This document shows, piece after piece, positions 52,441 to 62,392 of a stretch of 64,000 nucleotides of DNA. This stretch comes from Micromonospora coriariae (GTDB lineage Bacteria; Actinomycetota; Actinomycetes; Mycobacteriales; Micromonosporaceae). The stretch covers positions 3,472,001 through 3,536,000 of the forward strand of contig NZ_LT607412.1 in assembly GCF_900091455.1 (NCBI RefSeq). The letters run 5' to 3'. Each line of letters begins with the position of its first letter. Positions within the stretch are counted from its first letter, which is position 1. The position numbers were made by a program, and so were the translations under genes. Under the pieces are notes generated by a model. The model was not told the origin of the DNA. It saw nothing but the letters and a program-made list of their open reading frames with translations, and searched no databases.

Positions 52441-54108
52441 ATGAGCACCACGTCGCACCGGTACGCCGCGCTGGCCGGAGTCACCGCCGCCGCCATCGCG
52501 ATCGGGATCGCGGAACCGGTGGCGGTGCTGACCGGGCCCCGGTCGGCGCCGCTGGTCGCGGTCGGCGGGGTGGTCGTCGACGCCGTCCCGGAGTCGCTGA
52601 AGCAGCTCGCCATCGACATATTCGGCACCGCCGACAAGATCGCCCTGCTGGTCGGCACCGCGCTGCTGCTGGGCGCGTTCGCCGCGCTGCTCGGGGTGCT
52701 GGCGGTGCGCCGGTTGGCCCTCGGCCTGGCCGGGATCGCGGCGTTCGCCGCAGTCGGAGTGGCCGCCGCGCTGACCCGTTCCGGCGCGGACGCCGCCGAC
52801 GCGCTGCCGTCGCTGGTCGGCGGCGTTCTCGGTGCCCTTGTGCTCTGGCTGTTCATCGCCGGCCCACTGGAGCTGGACCCCTGGCCCTGGTCGCCGCCGA
52901 CGCCGACCGCGCCCCGCGCGGAGGCACCGCAGTCGCCGGCCGGCCCGGTGACTTCGGAGGACCTGCCGGTGCCGGTGACTCCCGCAGTGCCGCCGGAGCC
53001 GGCCGCGCCGATCGGGCCGGCGCCGGGTGAGGGGGTCGACGCGGAGTCACGGCGACGGTTCCTCACCGGCGCCGGGGTGCTGCTCGGCACGGCCACTGTG
53101 GCCGGCCTCGGCGGGCGCTGGCTGGCCGGTCGACGCGGTGTGTCCGCCGCTCGGGAGGCGATCCGGCTGCCCGCGCCGGTCGCCCCCGCACCGGCCCTGC
53201 CGGCGGGCGCGGACCTCTCGATGGCCCAGCTCGCGCCGTACGTCACCCCGAACTTCGGGTTCTACCGGATCGACACCGCGCTGGTGGTGCCGCAGGTGGA
53301 CCCGGCGACCTGGCGGCTGCGGATCCACGGGCGGGTCCGTACCGAGCGCACCTACAGCTACGCCGACCTGCTGGCCCGGCCGCTGGTCGAGCGGTACATC
53401 ACGCTGGCCTGTGTCTCCAACGAGGTGGGCGGGGACCTGATCGGCAACGCCCGTTGGCTCGGCGTACCCCTGCGCGAACTCTTGGACGAGGTCGAGCCGG
53501 AGGCGGACGCCGACCAGGTCGTCGGCCGGTCGGTCGACGGCTGGACGTGCGGCACCCCCACCGCCGCGCTCCGCGACGGGCGGGACGCGCTCCTGGCGAT
53601 CGGCATGAACGGCGAGCCGCTGCCCGTCGAGCACGGCTTCCCGGTCCGGGTGGTGGTGCCCGGCCTCTACGGCTACGTGTCCGCCTGCAAATGGGTGACC
53701 GAGCTGGAGCTGACCCGGTTCGCCGACTTCGACGCGTACTGGGTGCCGCGGGGCTGGTCCGTCGAGGGGCCGATCAAGACCCAGTCGCGGATCGACGCGC
53801 CCCGGGCGCGCAACCGGCTCACCACCGGCCCGGTCACCGTGGCCGGGGTGGCGTGGGCGCAGCATCGGGGCATCCGCCGGGTCGAGGTACGCGTCGACGG
53901 GGGGCCCTGGCAGGAGGCGGAACTGGCCCCGACGGTGTCGGTGGACACCTGGGTGCAGTGGTCGTGGCGCTGGGACGCCACGCCGGGCGAGCACCGGCTC
54001 CAGGTCCGGGCGACCGACGCGACCGGTGCGACCCAGACCGAGCGGACGCAGGGCGTCGTCCCGGACGGCGCCACCGGCTGGCACACGGTCACCGTCACCG
54101 TCCGCTGA
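52441..54108 (+). CDS. Membrane-anchored sulfite-oxidase-family molybdoenzyme
   Basis: A 555-residue protein. Four membrane helices occupy about 8-145, followed by a Pro/Ala linker. A second targeting-like segment, RRRFLTGAGVLLGTATVAGL (about 202-225), looks like a Tat motif within the chain. The rest is an oxidoreductase molybdopterin-binding domain whose metal cysteine is in YITLACVSNEVGG, with a C-terminal Mo-co dimerisation domain (GVAWAQHRGIRRVEVRVDGG). The catalytic part would face outside. The substrate is unknown. A CACACT hexamer lies 6 bases before the ATG. Confidence 0.87.
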   Translation: MSTTSHRYAALAGVTAAAIAIGIAEPVAVLTGPRSAPLVAVGGVVVDAVPESLKQLAIDIFGTADKIALLVGTALLLGAFAALLGVLAVRRLALGLAGIAAFAAVGVAAALTRSGADAADALPSLVGGVLGALVLWLFIAGPLELDPWPWSPPTPTAPRAEAPQSPAGPVTSEDLPVPVTPAVPPEPAAPIGPAPGEGVDAESRRRFLTGAGVLLGTATVAGLGGRWLAGRRGVSAAREAIRLPAPVAPAPALPAGADLSMAQLAPYVTPNFGFYRIDTALVVPQVDPATWRLRIHGRVRTERTYSYADLLARPLVERYITLACVSNEVGGDLIGNARWLGVPLRELLDEVEPEADADQVVGRSVDGWTCGTPTAALRDGRDALLAIGMNGEPLPVEHGFPVRVVVPGLYGYVSACKWVTELELTRFADFDAYWVPRGWSVEGPIKTQSRIDAPRARNRLTTGPVTVAGVAWAQHRGIRRVEVRVDGGPWQEAELAPTVSVDTWVQWSWRWDATPGEHRLQVRATDATGATQTERTQGVVPDGATGWHTVTVTVR

Positions 54109-54157
54109 TTGCGGTCGCGTGCCGGCGAACCGGGGTCAACCGGTCACCGGTCCTCGC

Positions 54158-54169
54158 TAACCTCAGCTG
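54158..54169 (+). promoter_or_regulatory. Leaderless promoter of the LtrA gene
   Basis: TAACCT at 54158-54163 is 6 bases from the GTG at 54170. Confidence 0.5.
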
Positions 54170-55342
54170 GTGGAGGCAGGGCGTGGCGGCAGGCGCTCCC
54201 TGATCCATGGCTACGGCGTGGCGCGCCGGGCCAGCTGGCTGGAGCTCTTCTTCGACCTGGTGTTCGTGGTCGCGGTGCTCCGGCTCGGTCAGCGGCTGGT
54301 GGACGATCCGACGGCCCACGGAGTGCTGGTCTTCGCCGGTCTGATCAGCGCGATCTGGTGGTTGTGGTTCAGCTTCTCCTATTTCGCCGATCTCTTCGAC
54401 GACGACCGTCCGCCGAGCCGCCTGGCACAGCTGACCGCGATGCTCGGGGTCCTCGCGTTGGCAGCTTCCCTCCCCGGTGAGGCCGCTGCGAACGCCAGCC
54501 GCTTCGCGGTGATCTACGCGCTGCTGCTGGCGCTGCTCACCGCGATGTACGTGGTCGTGGGCTGGCTCGATGTCGAGGCACGGGAATTCTGCTGGTGGAA
54601 CGCCGCCGGCTTCCTGGCCGCCGCCGGGCTCTGGTGCGGCTCGCTCCTGGTGTCCCCACCCGTGCAGTACGGCATCTGGGGCGTCGCACTCGTCGTCAAC
54701 GCCACTATCGCCGGGCCACTGGCCTACGCACTGGTGGGCCGGGCGCCGACGCAGAAGTCCCACATGCCCGAGCGGTTCGGTCTGTTCACAATCGTCGTGC
54801 TCGGGGAGGCGGTCCTGTCGGTCGCGAACGGCATCGACGCCACGGGTTGGCGGGGTGTCTCGGTGGTGATCGGGATTGGCGGCTTCGTCATCGCGAGCGG
54901 GGTGTGGTGGGTGTACTTCATCGCCACGTTCGACAGCGAGGCGGGGAACAGGGCGCTGCGCGCCGGGCGACAGGCGGTGGTCCGGAGCTACCTCTACGCC
55001 TACGGACACCTGCTGGTCTACGCGGCGATCGTGACCGCGGGCGTCGCCGTCGAGTTGGCGGCGGAGGAGGCGGGGGCCCACCGAGGGCCCGGACAGGACG
55101 TGGCCGGGCGGCTGCTGGGCGGGAGTCAGCTGGCGATGATCGTCGGCTGCGTCATCATCTACCGGGGAATCAGTCTGTCGGTCAGCCGCCGGGTCGCGCT
55201 GGCTCAGGCCGGGGTGGGGCTCGTCGCGCTGGTGGTCGCGCTGGGGGGACTGCCGCCGCTGGTGGCGGTTTGGCTCAGTGCGGTGGCCTGGGTGGTGCTG
55301 ACGGTCGTCGAACAACACGCCGCGTCGCTCCGGTCCCGCTGA
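54170..55342 (+). CDS. LtrA-family (low temperature requirement A) membrane protein
   Basis: A 390-residue polytopic protein with about ten membrane helices. The family motifs are ELFFDLVFVVAVLRLGQ near the N-terminus and HMPERFGLFTIVVLGE mid-protein. LtrA proteins are widespread in actinobacteria; their function is unsettled. The TAACCT-N6-GTG arrangement fits a leaderless transcript. Confidence 0.87.
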   Translation: MEAGRGGRRSLIHGYGVARRASWLELFFDLVFVVAVLRLGQRLVDDPTAHGVLVFAGLISAIWWLWFSFSYFADLFDDDRPPSRLAQLTAMLGVLALAASLPGEAAANASRFAVIYALLLALLTAMYVVVGWLDVEAREFCWWNAAGFLAAAGLWCGSLLVSPPVQYGIWGVALVVNATIAGPLAYALVGRAPTQKSHMPERFGLFTIVVLGEAVLSVANGIDATGWRGVSVVIGIGGFVIASGVWWVYFIATFDSEAGNRALRAGRQAVVRSYLYAYGHLLVYAAIVTAGVAVELAAEEAGAHRGPGQDVAGRLLGGSQLAMIVGCVIIYRGISLSVSRRVALAQAGVGLVALVVALGGLPPLVAVWLSAVAWVVLTVVEQHAASLRSR

Positions 55343-55402
55343 CGGTCTTTCCCGTAGTGCCGCGACCGCCGGTCACGCACGGGGCGCCCCAACTCGGCTG
55401 GC

Positions 55403-55444
55403 CGCGGCCCGCCCCACGGTCGGAGCACCGTGAAGCGGGCCGCG
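55403..55444. terminator. Two-tier stem-loop between the LtrA and SDR genes
   Basis: An outer 10-bp stem (CGCGGCCCGC and its complement) and an inner 6-bp stem (CACGGT/ACCGTG) are separated by a 2x2 internal loop. It lies between converging stop codons. Confidence 0.8.
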
Positions 55445-55461
55445 AGGTGGTGCCGGGCACC

Positions 55462-56205
55462 TCAGACGGCGATGCGTCCACCGTCGACGGGCAGCACCGC
55501 GCCGTGCACGAAGCTCGACCGATCGGTGGCCAGGAAGGCGACCGCCTCAGCGATCTCCTCGGCTGAGCCGGGCCGGCCGGCCGGTGCCATGGTGGCCAGC
55601 TGGTCAAGGTTGTCCCCCATGCCGGCGGTGCCCTCGGTGCGGGTCGGGCCGGGGCTGACCGCGTTCACCCGGACGCCCTGCGGCCCGTACTCGGCGGCCC
55701 AGGACTTTGTGAGCAGGACCAGCGCGGCCTTGCTCGACCCGTAGAGGCTCATCCCCGCCTGACCGAACTCGGCGACCATGGTCGTCAGGTTGATGATCAC
55801 GCCGTGGCCGCGCTTCGCCATCTCTGGCGCGAGTTCGGCGACCAGGAAGTACGGGGCCTTCACGTTCAGCGCGAACACCGAGTCGAAGTCCTGCTCGGTG
55901 GTCTGCTCGGTGGGGCCGAACGGGTAGATACCGGCATTGTTGACCAGTACGTCCACCTGCCCGACCAGCTCCCTGGTCCGCGCGGCCAGGGACCGGGCCG
56001 ACGCCTCGTCACGCAGATCGGCGACGAGGAAGTCCGCCCGTCCGCCTGCCGCACGGATCTCCCGGACCACGTCGCCGCCCCGGGTCTCGTCCCGCCCGGT
56101 GATCACCACGTGGGCACCGAGCGTGGCCAGCGCCAGCGCGGTCGCCCTGCCGATGCCGCTGTTGCCACCGGTCACCAGCGCCGATTTTCCTCGAAGGTCT
56201 GTCAT
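55462..56205 (-). CDS. Short-chain dehydrogenase/reductase
   Basis: A 247-residue NAD(P)-dependent oxidoreductase. The cofactor loop TGGNSGIGRA, NNAG, and the catalytic YGSSK are intact, and PGPTRTEG follows. ATG 56205 has GGAGAAACG upstream. Its promoter region contains a perfect LysR-type palindrome, and a lysR gene lies upstream on the same strand. The substrate is unknown. Confidence 0.9.
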   Translation of the reverse strand: MTDLRGKSALVTGGNSGIGRATALALATLGAHVVITGRDETRGGDVVREIRAAGGRADFLVADLRDEASARSLAARTRELVGQVDVLVNNAGIYPFGPTEQTTEQDFDSVFALNVKAPYFLVAELAPEMAKRGHGVIINLTTMVAEFGQAGMSLYGSSKAALVLLTKSWAAEYGPQGVRVNAVSPGPTRTEGTAGMGDNLDQLATMAPAGRPGSAEEIAEAVAFLATDRSSFVHGAVLPVDGGRIAV

Positions 56206-56317
56206 CGTTTCTCCACCCACATTCAGTTCCGCCAATCGGCGGCTTCGGTCGGGGCTGTCCCGACCAGTGGGTGCAAGTCGTCCAGGGGCTCAGCGTTTCC
56301 CATCGCCCTCTGCGGGC

Positions 56318-56338
56318 TGCTTATGGTCGCCATAAGCA
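56318..56338. promoter_or_regulatory. LysR-type operator upstream of the SDR gene
   Basis: TGCTTATGG-TCG-CCATAAGCA is a perfect 21-bp inverted repeat that contains the T-N11-A motif typical of LysR regulators. It sits 113 bases upstream of the SDR start and just after the lysR stop. Confidence 0.75.
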
Positions 56339-56361
56339 CAGCGGTCGTGCGGCTGCCGGAG

Positions 56362-57261
56362 CTACTCCGGGCCCCGCAGTTCCAGCGCGGCGATGAAATG
56401 ACCGAGGTCGCGCCGGTGGGAGTCGGCCGGCCAGGCCGCCCAGGTGCGCCGGACCAGGGGATGCCCGACCAGTGGTGACCAGGTGACCGGGTCGGGAATC
56501 GGTGGTGACCAGTCGGGTGGCGCCAACGCGAAGGCTGCGCCGGCGGTCACGGCGGCGAGCTTCACCGCGGGGATGAGTTCCTGTCCTTCCGGCGCGGCGG
56601 GCCCGAGATCGAGCCCATGGCTGCGCAGGATCGCGGTGAGTTCGTCGTACCAGGCGGGGCTCCCGGCGCGAGGGAAGCCCACCCAGCTCAGCCCGGCCAA
56701 CGCGTCCAGGCGAATCCCGGCGGGCCCGGCGATCTTGGCGGCCTGTTCGGTGGCCAGCAGCACACCCAGCCGTTCCTCGATGACCAGCACAGCGTCCAGG
56801 TCCGGGCCGACCGGGTGTTCCCGGACCAGTCCGACGTCGATGCCGCCGGCCCGCAGTGCGGCGACCTGCGCCGCAGTGGACATGTGGCGAGCCTGCACCC
56901 GGGTGCCCGGGTAGGCCGCGGCGAGGTCGGCCAGCGGTCGGGAGAGCAGGTCGGTGGGGAGTTCCAGCGGGATCCCGAGTCTGAGCACGCTGGCGCCGAC
57001 GGAGGTGTGCCGGGCGACGGCGGCGACTGCCTGGTCGTGCCGGGCGAGCACCGCGCGAGCCTCGTCGAGCAACGTCATGCCCGCCTCGGTGGCCCGCACT
57101 CCCGTGCTGCCACGAATCAGCAACTGCACGCCGAGTTGTCGCTCCAAGGCGTTCATGCTCTGCGACAGGGCGGGCTGGCTGACGTGCAATCCGCGCGCGG
57201 CCGCGGACAGGCTCCCCTCCTCAGCGACCGCGACGAACGCCCGCATTTCCCGTATTTCCAC
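56362..57261 (-). CDS. LysR-family transcriptional regulator
   Basis: A 299-residue regulator. The N-terminal winged helix is typical (MRAFVAVAEEGSLSAAARGL, SQPALSQSMNALERQLG), followed by a LysR substrate-binding domain (LRLGIPLELPTDLL ...). The start is GTG at 57261; the longer upstream frame is Arg/Pro shadow. It is 156 bases upstream of the SDR gene and probably controls it through the palindrome at 56318-56338. Confidence 0.88.
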   Translation of the reverse strand: MEIREMRAFVAVAEEGSLSAAARGLHVSQPALSQSMNALERQLGVQLLIRGSTGVRATEAGMTLLDEARAVLARHDQAVAAVARHTSVGASVLRLGIPLELPTDLLSRPLADLAAAYPGTRVQARHMSTAAQVAALRAGGIDVGLVREHPVGPDLDAVLVIEERLGVLLATEQAAKIAGPAGIRLDALAGLSWVGFPRAGSPAWYDELTAILRSHGLDLGPAAPEGQELIPAVKLAAVTAGAAFALAPPDWSPPIPDPVTWSPLVGHPLVRRTWAAWPADSHRRDLGHFIAALELRGPE

Positions 57262-57327
57262 CCGCTCATTCCACCACGCGGGCCGATACCCCTTTCGCGG
57301 CAAGCTCCCGGATGTCTGGGTAGGCGT

Positions 57328-57361
57328 CGCCGCCGCGCCCCGGTGACGGGGCGCGGCGGCG
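57328..57361 (-). terminator. Terminator of the whiB gene
   Basis: A perfect 14-bp stem (CGCCGCCGCGCCCC and its complement) with a GGTGAC loop, 40 bases after the WhiB stop. Confidence 0.8.
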
Positions 57362-57362
57362 A

Positions 57363-57386
57363 GTGTCGGTGTCGGTGTCGGTGTCG
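57363..57386. repeat. GTGTCG hexamer, four tandem copies
   Basis: Four exact copies of GTGTCG lie between the WhiB stop and its terminator stem, in the 3' untranslated part of the message. Confidence 0.9.
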
Positions 57387-57401
57387 CGCAGGTGGGACCG
57401 C

Positions 57402-57785
57402 TCAGGCGACGTTGCGCTGGGCCGGGACGGTGGACTTGTGCGGGCGGCCCAGCCGGGCCTCCAGGCGGGCCACGTCGACCCGGGTCTGCCGGCGGTCCGC
57501 CAGGTCCTCCCAGCCGACGGCGAGCAGGCGCAGCCGCTCCGACTCGCTGAAGCCGCCCCACACGCCGTACGGCTCGCGGACCGACAGCGCGTGCGCGGCG
57601 CACTCGGCCCGGACCGGGCAGGCGCGGCAGACGGTCTTGGCGGCGGACTCCCGACGCAGCCGGGAGGAACCCCGCTCACCGTCGGGGTGGAAGAACTGAG
57701 CGCTGTCCCGCCCTCGGCAGGCACCGAGCCGCTGCCAGTCCCAGAGATCGACGATGGGTCCGGGCAGTCTACGTACGTTCGACAT
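57402..57785 (-). CDS. WhiB-family iron-sulfur regulator
   Basis: A 127-residue WhiB-like protein. Four cysteines for a [4Fe-4S] cluster are in place (GACRG near 24, then CRACPVRAEC), followed by the GVWGG turn and a basic C-terminus. The FFHPDGERG segment recalls the WhiB4/WblA group, while the location between groEL1 and guaB recalls whiB3 of mycobacteria; I leave it unnamed. ATG 57785 (MSNVRRLPGP) is chosen over a longer Arg-rich frame. It is divergent from the BldM-like gene. Confidence 0.88.
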   Translation of the reverse strand: MSNVRRLPGPIVDLWDWQRLGACRGRDSAQFFHPDGERGSSRLRRESAAKTVCRACPVRAECAAHALSVREPYGVWGGFSESERLRLLAVGWEDLADRRQTRVDVARLEARLGRPHKSTVPAQRNVA

Positions 57786-58037
57786 CAGCACCCCTCCTCC
57801 CGCGCGGCACCGCGAGATCCTTGTGGCCGGCTTCCGGGCGGCGGGCCGCGCAGGCGCACCGTTCCCGGCCTGGACTTCTCGGTACCCGGGCTGTCCCCAA
57901 CTCACACGTCTGTGATCGGGAACGCCCCGGAAGTTGCGGCTTTTGCCCTATCTGTCGGAAAAGTTCGGAGGATTGCCGGGAACCCCCTCCCCAGCCGACC
58001 CCGTCATGGTCTGCTCGTTGGCGGAGAGGAGATCACA

Positions 58038-58847
58038 GTGCGTACCGTTCTTGTGTGCGTTCGGACACCACTCGCGGCCCAGCACCTGACTTCAGCCGCG
58101 GCGCGGCTGGGGTTGTCCGCGATCGTTCGTACCGCAGTCTCCGATCCCGAGGTGATGCTGCGGCTGGCCGAGCGGCCGGCCGACGTGGTGCTGGCTGACA
58201 CGGCCCTCACCCGGCCGGACAGCGCGGGCTTCGTCCGCCGGGTCCTGGCCCGCGCGCCGCAGGCCGCGGTCGTGCTGCTCGGCGCCGAGGAGTCCGAGGC
58301 GGCGGCGGCCACCATCAGCGCCGGGGCCCGGGGCCTCATTCAGAACGCCGACCATGACCTGACCAGCGCGGTGGCCAAGGCTCTGCTGCTGCTCACCGCG
58401 CCCGGCCGGGCGTCCCGGCAACGGGTCACCGACCCGGCCCGGGACACCGCGGCGGTCGGCGGGCGCTCCGCGCCGTCGCTGCGCGGCTCGGGCGAGCCCG
58501 GCTGGGGCGCCGCCCCGGGCGAGGGGCCGGCGGGCGTGCCGTCGGTACCCGTGCAGCGGGGCGACGACGAGGCCGAGTCGGCGACCGGTGAGCCGGAAGC
58601 GGACCAGACCGACCCCGCCCGCCCCGCCCCTGCCGCCCGGCCTGCCCGGGCCATCGGACTCACCGAGCGGGAGCTCCAGGTGCTGCTGGGCATGGCCGAG
58701 GGCAAGAGCAACGCGGAGATCGGCCGGGAGCTGTTCGTCTCGGAGGACACCGTCAAGACCCACGCCCGTCGGCTGTTCCGCAAGCTGGGCGCCCGGGACC
58801 GGGCGCACGCGGTGGCCGCCGGGTTCCGCGCCGGGCTGGTCGCCTGA
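58038..58847 (+). CDS. bldM: BldM-like orphan response regulator with atypical receiver
   Basis: A 269-residue regulator. The C-terminal LuxR-type domain (ERELQVLLGMAEGKSNAEIG ... SEDTVKTHARRLF) closely resembles Streptomyces BldM, as does its place next to a whiB gene and guaB. The receiver (about 1-115) is degenerate: the acidic pair after the first strand is absent (LVCVRTP) and the conserved Lys is replaced (GLIQN), although an Asp remains in VVLADTAL. An 80-residue Pro/Glu/Gly-rich linker is longer than in BldM. It probably works without phosphorylation. GTG 58038 has GGAGAGGAG upstream. Confidence 0.8.
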   Translation: MRTVLVCVRTPLAAQHLTSAAARLGLSAIVRTAVSDPEVMLRLAERPADVVLADTALTRPDSAGFVRRVLARAPQAAVVLLGAEESEAAAATISAGARGLIQNADHDLTSAVAKALLLLTAPGRASRQRVTDPARDTAAVGGRSAPSLRGSGEPGWGAAPGEGPAGVPSVPVQRGDDEAESATGEPEADQTDPARPAPAARPARAIGLTERELQVLLGMAEGKSNAEIGRELFVSEDTVKTHARRLFRKLGARDRAHAVAAGFRAGLVA

Positions 58848-58870
58848 CCCCCGCTCGCACCAGCCCCGCT

Positions 58871-58942
58871 GATCGTGCTCGATCCAGGATGTAGTGGCTT
58901 CCCGGACCAGGGAGGTCACTACATCCTCGTTGCAGCACGATC
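58871..58942. repeat. 72-nt two-tier palindromic element
   Basis: Outer arms GATCGTGCT/AGCACGATC, a 6x6 internal loop, an 11-bp stem AGGATGTAGTG/CACTACATCCT, and an inner 6-bp stem with one G-U. It lies between the converging BldM-like and DUF5319 genes. It can act as a bidirectional terminator, but its moderate GC content and tiered design also suit a dispersed REP-like element. Confidence 0.75.
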
Positions 58943-58974
58943 TTGCCGGCCGGAACGCGGAGTCGGGACGCGAC

Positions 58975-59394
58975 TCATTCGGCGGCGGTGGGGGTGCCCG
59001 GTTCGTCCTCGGTGCCCTCGGTCAGGGTGTCGTGCACCCCGTCGGCGTACCCGCGGGCGTAGTCCCAGGTCACGTAGTGGTCCGGGTCCGGGTCGTACGC
59101 CGGCTCGTGCACCCGCGGCCGGCCCGAGTTGAGCAGGTGTCGCAGGTTGCCCCGGAGCAGGTCCCAGTCGAAGTAGTGCGGCTCCCGGCAGTCCTCGCAC
59201 TCGATCACCAGCCCGCGGACCCCGATGGGCGCCAGCAGCGCCTGGTAGATCTCCAGGTCGGCGAGGTCTTCCAGCACATCCTGCCGCTCGACGTCGGTCA
59301 GCGGATCCGGCGTCGCGTCGTCGCCCGGATCGTCCAGCCCCGCGGTCGGATCGGCCGGGTCGCCGTTGAACGGGTCGATGGGCTCGTCGTGCAC
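58975..59394 (-). CDS. DUF5319 protein
   Basis: A 139-residue acidic protein of the DUF5319 family, usually found beside guaB in actinobacteria. IECEDCREPHYFDWDLL contains a CxxC pair and HYVTWDYARGYADGVHD is conserved. The GTG at 59394 lies 6 bases after a TACGGT hexamer, so it may be leaderless. Function unknown. Confidence 0.82.
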   Translation of the reverse strand: MHDEPIDPFNGDPADPTAGLDDPGDDATPDPLTDVERQDVLEDLADLEIYQALLAPIGVRGLVIECEDCREPHYFDWDLLRGNLRHLLNSGRPRVHEPAYDPDPDHYVTWDYARGYADGVHDTLTEGTEDEPGTPTAAE

Positions 59395-59549
59395 CCCCTC
59401 ACCGTAGACCCAAGACGGTGGGAGCGTCCGCCCCCGGCCCCGCGCCGGGCCGGCCCGCCACCGCAGGAGTCGCCCAGCTCACTGGGTACGATGGGACGAC
59501 GCGCCGGCACCATGGCGCGTTCCGGTGCCCGCCCGCGCCACCTCGCTGA

Positions 59550-61142
<1,593 letters not shown>

Positions 61143-61172
61143 CCCACCACCCCCAACCACCTGGAGTCCCCC

Positions 61173-62291
61173 ATGCGTGACGTGGTCGAGATCGGGCTGG
61201 GCAAGACCGCGCAGCGCGGCTACCACCTGGACGACATCGCCATCGTGCCGAGCCGCCGGACCCGGGACGTCGACGACGTCTCGACCTCCTGGCAGCTCGA
61301 CGCGTACCCCTTCGGCATCCCGTGTGTCGGGCACCCCTCCGACGCCACCATGAGCCCGGCCTCGGCGGTCCGGCTCGGTGAGCTCGGCGGCCTCGGCGTG
61401 CTCAACGTCGAGGGGCTGTGGACCCGCTACGAGAACCCGACAAAGGTGCTGGAGGAGCTGGCCGGCCTCGACGAGGAAGCCCGTGCCACCAAGCGGCTCC
61501 AGGAGGTGTACGCCGAGCCGATCCGCCCGGACCTGATCGCTGAGCGGGTACGCGAGCTGCGCGCCGGTGGAGGCACGGTGGCGGTGCGGGTGTCCCCGCA
61601 GCACACCCTGGCGCTGGCGCCGGTGATCCTGGACGCCGGGGTGGACATCCTGGTCATCCAGGGCACCATCGTCTCGGCCGAGCACGTGTCGACCACCGAC
61701 GAGCCGCTGAACCTCAAGGAGTTCATCGCCGACCTCGACCTGCCGGTGATCGTCGGCGGTTGCACTGACTACAAGACGGCGCTGCACCTGATGCGTACCG
61801 GCGCGGCCGGCGTGATCGTGGGCATCGGCGGCGACGAGTGGTCGACCACCGAGTCGGTGCTGGGCATCCGGGTGCCGATGGCCACCGCGATCGCCGACGC
61901 CGCGGCGGCCCGCCGGGACTACCTCGACGAGACCGGCGGCCGGTACGTGCACCTGATCGCCGACGGCGACATCCAGACCTCGGGTGACATCGCCAAGGCG
62001 CTCGGTTGCGGCGCGGACGCGGTGATGCTCGGGGAACCGCTGTCGCTCTGCGACGAGGCGCCCGCCGGTGGTGCCTGGTGGCATTCGGCGGCCAGTCACC
62101 CGTCGCTGCCCCGTGGCGCGTTCGAGGTGGCCGGCGAGCCGATCGGCTCGATGGAGCAGCTGCTCTTCGGGCCGGCCGACGAGGCCGACGGCCAGCTCAA
62201 CCTGTTCGGCGGGCTGCGCCGGGCGATGGCCAAGTGCGGTTACCGCGACCTCAAGGAGTTCCAGAAGGTCGGTCTGGTCCTCGACCGCTGA
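61173..62291 (+). CDS. guaB3: GuaB3-type IMP dehydrogenase family protein
   Basis: A 372-residue IMPDH/GMP reductase-family barrel without CBS domains, the usual partner of guaB in actinobacteria. It starts MRDVVEIGLGKTAQRGYHLDD. Where IMPDH has an ICTT catalytic loop, I see only LVIQGTIVSAEHVST, so the nucleophilic cysteine is not evident there; GGCTDYKTALHL is another conserved stretch. The exact reaction in this branch is not settled. Confidence 0.92.
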   Translation: MRDVVEIGLGKTAQRGYHLDDIAIVPSRRTRDVDDVSTSWQLDAYPFGIPCVGHPSDATMSPASAVRLGELGGLGVLNVEGLWTRYENPTKVLEELAGLDEEARATKRLQEVYAEPIRPDLIAERVRELRAGGGTVAVRVSPQHTLALAPVILDAGVDILVIQGTIVSAEHVSTTDEPLNLKEFIADLDLPVIVGGCTDYKTALHLMRTGAAGVIVGIGGDEWSTTESVLGIRVPMATAIADAAAARRDYLDETGGRYVHLIADGDIQTSGDIAKALGCGADAVMLGEPLSLCDEAPAGGAWWHSAASHPSLPRGAFEVAGEPIGSMEQLLFGPADEADGQLNLFGGLRRAMAKCGYRDLKEFQKVGLVLDR

Positions 62292-62311
62292 CCCGTCTCC
62301 CGTACGCCGGA

Positions 62312-62343
62312 AGGCCGGCCCCGCCACATTGCGGGGCCGGCCT
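62312..62343. terminator. Terminator of guaB-guaB3
   Basis: A perfect 13-bp stem including GGCCGGCCCCGC with a CACATT loop, 20 bases after the guaB3 stop and upstream of the converging TIM-barrel gene stop. Confidence 0.87.
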
Positions 62344-62392
62344 CCGTCGTACCGGGGGCGTCAGCCCTCGGTGAACTCGGGCCGCGCCGGCG

